The notes under the pieces are model-generated. The model searched no databases. It was not told where the DNA came from and saw nothing but the letters and a program-made list of their open reading frames with translations. From the NCBI GenBank assembly GCA_025465385.1, contig JAODNG010000510.1:1-14373 (forward strand): DNA of 14,373 bases. The letters are read 5' to 3'. The translations under genes were made by a program, and so were the position numbers. Shown here in pieces: positions 13,053 to 14,373 of the stretch. The number at the start of each line of letters is the position of its first letter. The stretch's first letter is position 1. The stretch comes from Pseudonocardiales bacterium (GTDB taxonomy: Bacteria > Actinomycetota > Actinomycetes > Mycobacteriales > Pseudonocardiaceae).

Positions 13053-13132
13053 CCGGCGGACCGGCGGGCTGGCGCGCCCGGCACTGTGCCGTCAGGATGT
13101 TGTGATCGGCGGCGCAGAGGGGCGGTCCTCCA

Positions 13133-14188
13133 GTGACGGTGGGCATGGCACTTTCGGCGTTGCTGGCAGCTTTCCTCGCCATTTCGGTAGCCGCAGCGCT
13201 GCTCGTGGTGGCCTACCGGCGATTCCTGCGCCGCCGCTTGGCCGACGAGCTACTACGGCTCTCGGGTCCATCGATTGTTCGAGCGTTGTTGCCGCAGCAA
13301 GTGATGACAACCTTTCTGTCGGAGATCTACGGGTACAGTGAGGCCAACCGCGATGTCATCGCCGGCGTGCTGGGTGGCGAAGGCGTCGAACCGCATGGCG
13401 CCGATCTCACCATCAGTACCCACACCACTGTGAACTATGAATTGCGCGCAGTCGACGATCAGACTTACGAGCTCATCTCCACGGTAAAGTACAGTTTCAA
13501 AGAGAATGTGGCAGATCGCAGGTTCGTTATCTTCGCCACCTGCGACCCGTTACTTCGTAACTCCATCACCCTCGCTTGCCGGCTGCCCCTTTTCGAGTCG
13601 TGGTTCGTCCCTGACCGGCTGTTGTTCGAACCGTCGGTGGATGCGATGCTCCCTTCGGTAAACATCGGTATACGATACACCGATCTCGACGGTGGTCATC
13701 ACGACGTGGCCCCCGGCAAGGTGGAGTTGACCGAGGTGAGCTACCGGCACTGGCCGGAGTTCCTGACTTTCTTCCGCGGACCAATGGGGTCGATGCCCCG
13801 CCAGAACCCAGTACAATATATAGGTACGCTGAGAATCTTCGAGTGCGACCTTGGCGAGCTCACTGACGTAGACCATATCGTCGGCTCGGTAGAGAACCTG
13901 TCCCTCCAGTCGACGACGCTGCAGCGGGTGGATGACGGATCCTGCTTCTGGCAGGCTCCATACCCCTGCTACGTCGAGCGAATCAGCTTCGACGCGGTCG
14001 CCTTGACCCTCAACGGATCCGCTTCCTGGTTGTTCCGGGTAGTCCCGTTCACCTTTCGATCGACCGCTACCGGCGGATGGACCCAAGCAGACCAGTTGAG
14101 CGACCTCGTCGTACGCTCCTGGCTGCTACCCGGCCACGGCGTCGCCCTACTGTGGAAACCATCGAATGACTACACCAGCGGGATGTGA
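13133..14188 (+). CDS. Unrecognised single-pass membrane-anchored protein
   Basis: The 351-residue protein is of no family I recognise. Residues about 5-27 form one membrane helix (ALSALLAAFLAISVAAALLVV), immediately followed by YRRFLRRR. By the positive-inside rule this places the roughly 320-residue domain in the cytoplasm. That domain looks beta-rich (TISTHTTVNYELRAVDDQTY, ELISTVKYSFKENVADRRFV, YIGTLRIFECDL, WLFRVVPFTF) and has no obvious nucleotide-binding or catalytic motif. GTG 13133-13135 is used, with GAGGGG 10 nt upstream; ATG 13145 is possible. It begins 80 bp after gntR and overlaps the next gene by 23 bp, so the three may be one operon. Codon usage is less GC-biased than in neighbouring genes, with a TATATA stretch near 13816, hinting at a later acquisition. 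Confidence 0.8.
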   Translation: MTVGMALSALLAAFLAISVAAALLVVAYRRFLRRRLADELLRLSGPSIVRALLPQQVMTTFLSEIYGYSEANRDVIAGVLGGEGVEPHGADLTISTHTTVNYELRAVDDQTYELISTVKYSFKENVADRRFVIFATCDPLLRNSITLACRLPLFESWFVPDRLLFEPSVDAMLPSVNIGIRYTDLDGGHHDVAPGKVELTEVSYRHWPEFLTFFRGPMGSMPRQNPVQYIGTLRIFECDLGELTDVDHIVGSVENLSLQSTTLQRVDDGSCFWQAPYPCYVERISFDAVALTLNGSASWLFRVVPFTFRSTATGGWTQADQLSDLVVRSWLLPGHGVALLWKPSNDYTSGM

Positions 14189-14373
14189 CATCCCGGCACT
14201 GCACGCGACCATCGCGCCGCCCAGCGCTCTGCATGAGCAGCGCCGCACCCTGTATCAACTGGCGGCCGATCTGCTGGAGGTGGACGGTCCGCGCGTGCTG
14301 GAGCTCGACATCATCGACAGCCCCCTGGCCCGCCAGCAGATCGGCGACGCACTAGCTGGTCGCAGCAGACTTT
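14166..14373 (+). CDS. Unrecognised protein, 5' part only (runs off the window)
   Basis: ATG 14166-14168 opens a frame that stays open for 69 codons to the window end. The readable part has a polar N-terminus, a helical segment (SALHEQRRTLYQLAADLLEVDG), a strand (PRVLELDII) and an acidic turn (DSPLARQQIGDAL). No family can be named from this fragment. It overlaps the end of the membrane-anchored protein gene by 23 bp in another frame, so translational coupling is likely and the two products probably act together. A weak GGAAA lies 8 nt upstream of the ATG. Confidence 0.65.
   Translation, partial: MTTPAGCDIPALHATIAPPSALHEQRRTLYQLAADLLEVDGPRVLELDIIDSPLARQQIGDALAGRSRL

Overview
The window is chromosomal DNA from a high-GC actinobacterium, most likely of the order Pseudonocardiales (inference). 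The basis is strongly GC-biased third codon positions, heavy use of GTG starts, and protein families that are nearly restricted to Actinobacteria (DUF2530, DUF3027, the long CspB-type cold-shock protein, a sacsin-type ATPase). The set MarR, DUF2530, DUF3027, MFS and CspB resembles, from memory, the conserved Mycobacterium neighbourhood around Rv0871-Rv0882. No tRNA, rRNA, insertion sequence, phage gene or CRISPR array was seen.

Layout. 1-185: 3' end of a probable GCS2-type glutamate-cysteine ligase, followed by a strong hairpin terminator. 186-355: convergent gap with a near-consensus IdeR/DtxR iron box that serves no visible gene. 356-1372: a MarR regulator with a probable leaderless promoter, a divergent small DUF2530 membrane protein, and a zinc-ribbon protein whose 3' end overlaps DUF2530 antisense by 90 bp. 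1564-4109: a tightly packed minus-strand operon of two unrecognised small genes followed by a DrrA/DrrB-like ABC exporter. 4110-4627: mostly non-coding, with a 13-bp GC hairpin. 4628-4765: an uncatalogued 45-residue plus-strand ORF encoding an unbroken coiled coil. 4742-8415: a minus-strand pair, a large sacsin/Hsp90-type ATPase translationally coupled to DUF3027. 8462-11040: glutaminyl-peptide cyclotransferase and an MFS transporter. 11059-11848: cspB and a small membrane zinc-ribbon protein, both minus strand. 12020-12076: a dense cluster of inverted repeats. 12234-14373: a GntR/FCD regulator, an unrecognised membrane-anchored protein, and an overlapping gene cut by the window edge.

How the parts may work together. 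Most of the window is conserved actinobacterial housekeeping or stress context. The parts that look undescribed are: (1) the coiled-coil microprotein that runs into the 3' end of the sacsin-type gene; (2) the two orphan proteins coupled by a GTGA overlap upstream of an ABC-2 exporter; (3) the membrane-anchored protein and its overlapping partner behind a GntR regulator with an elaborate upstream operator region; and (4) iron-box-like sites at both ends of the marR gene. These functional links are inferences from position only.
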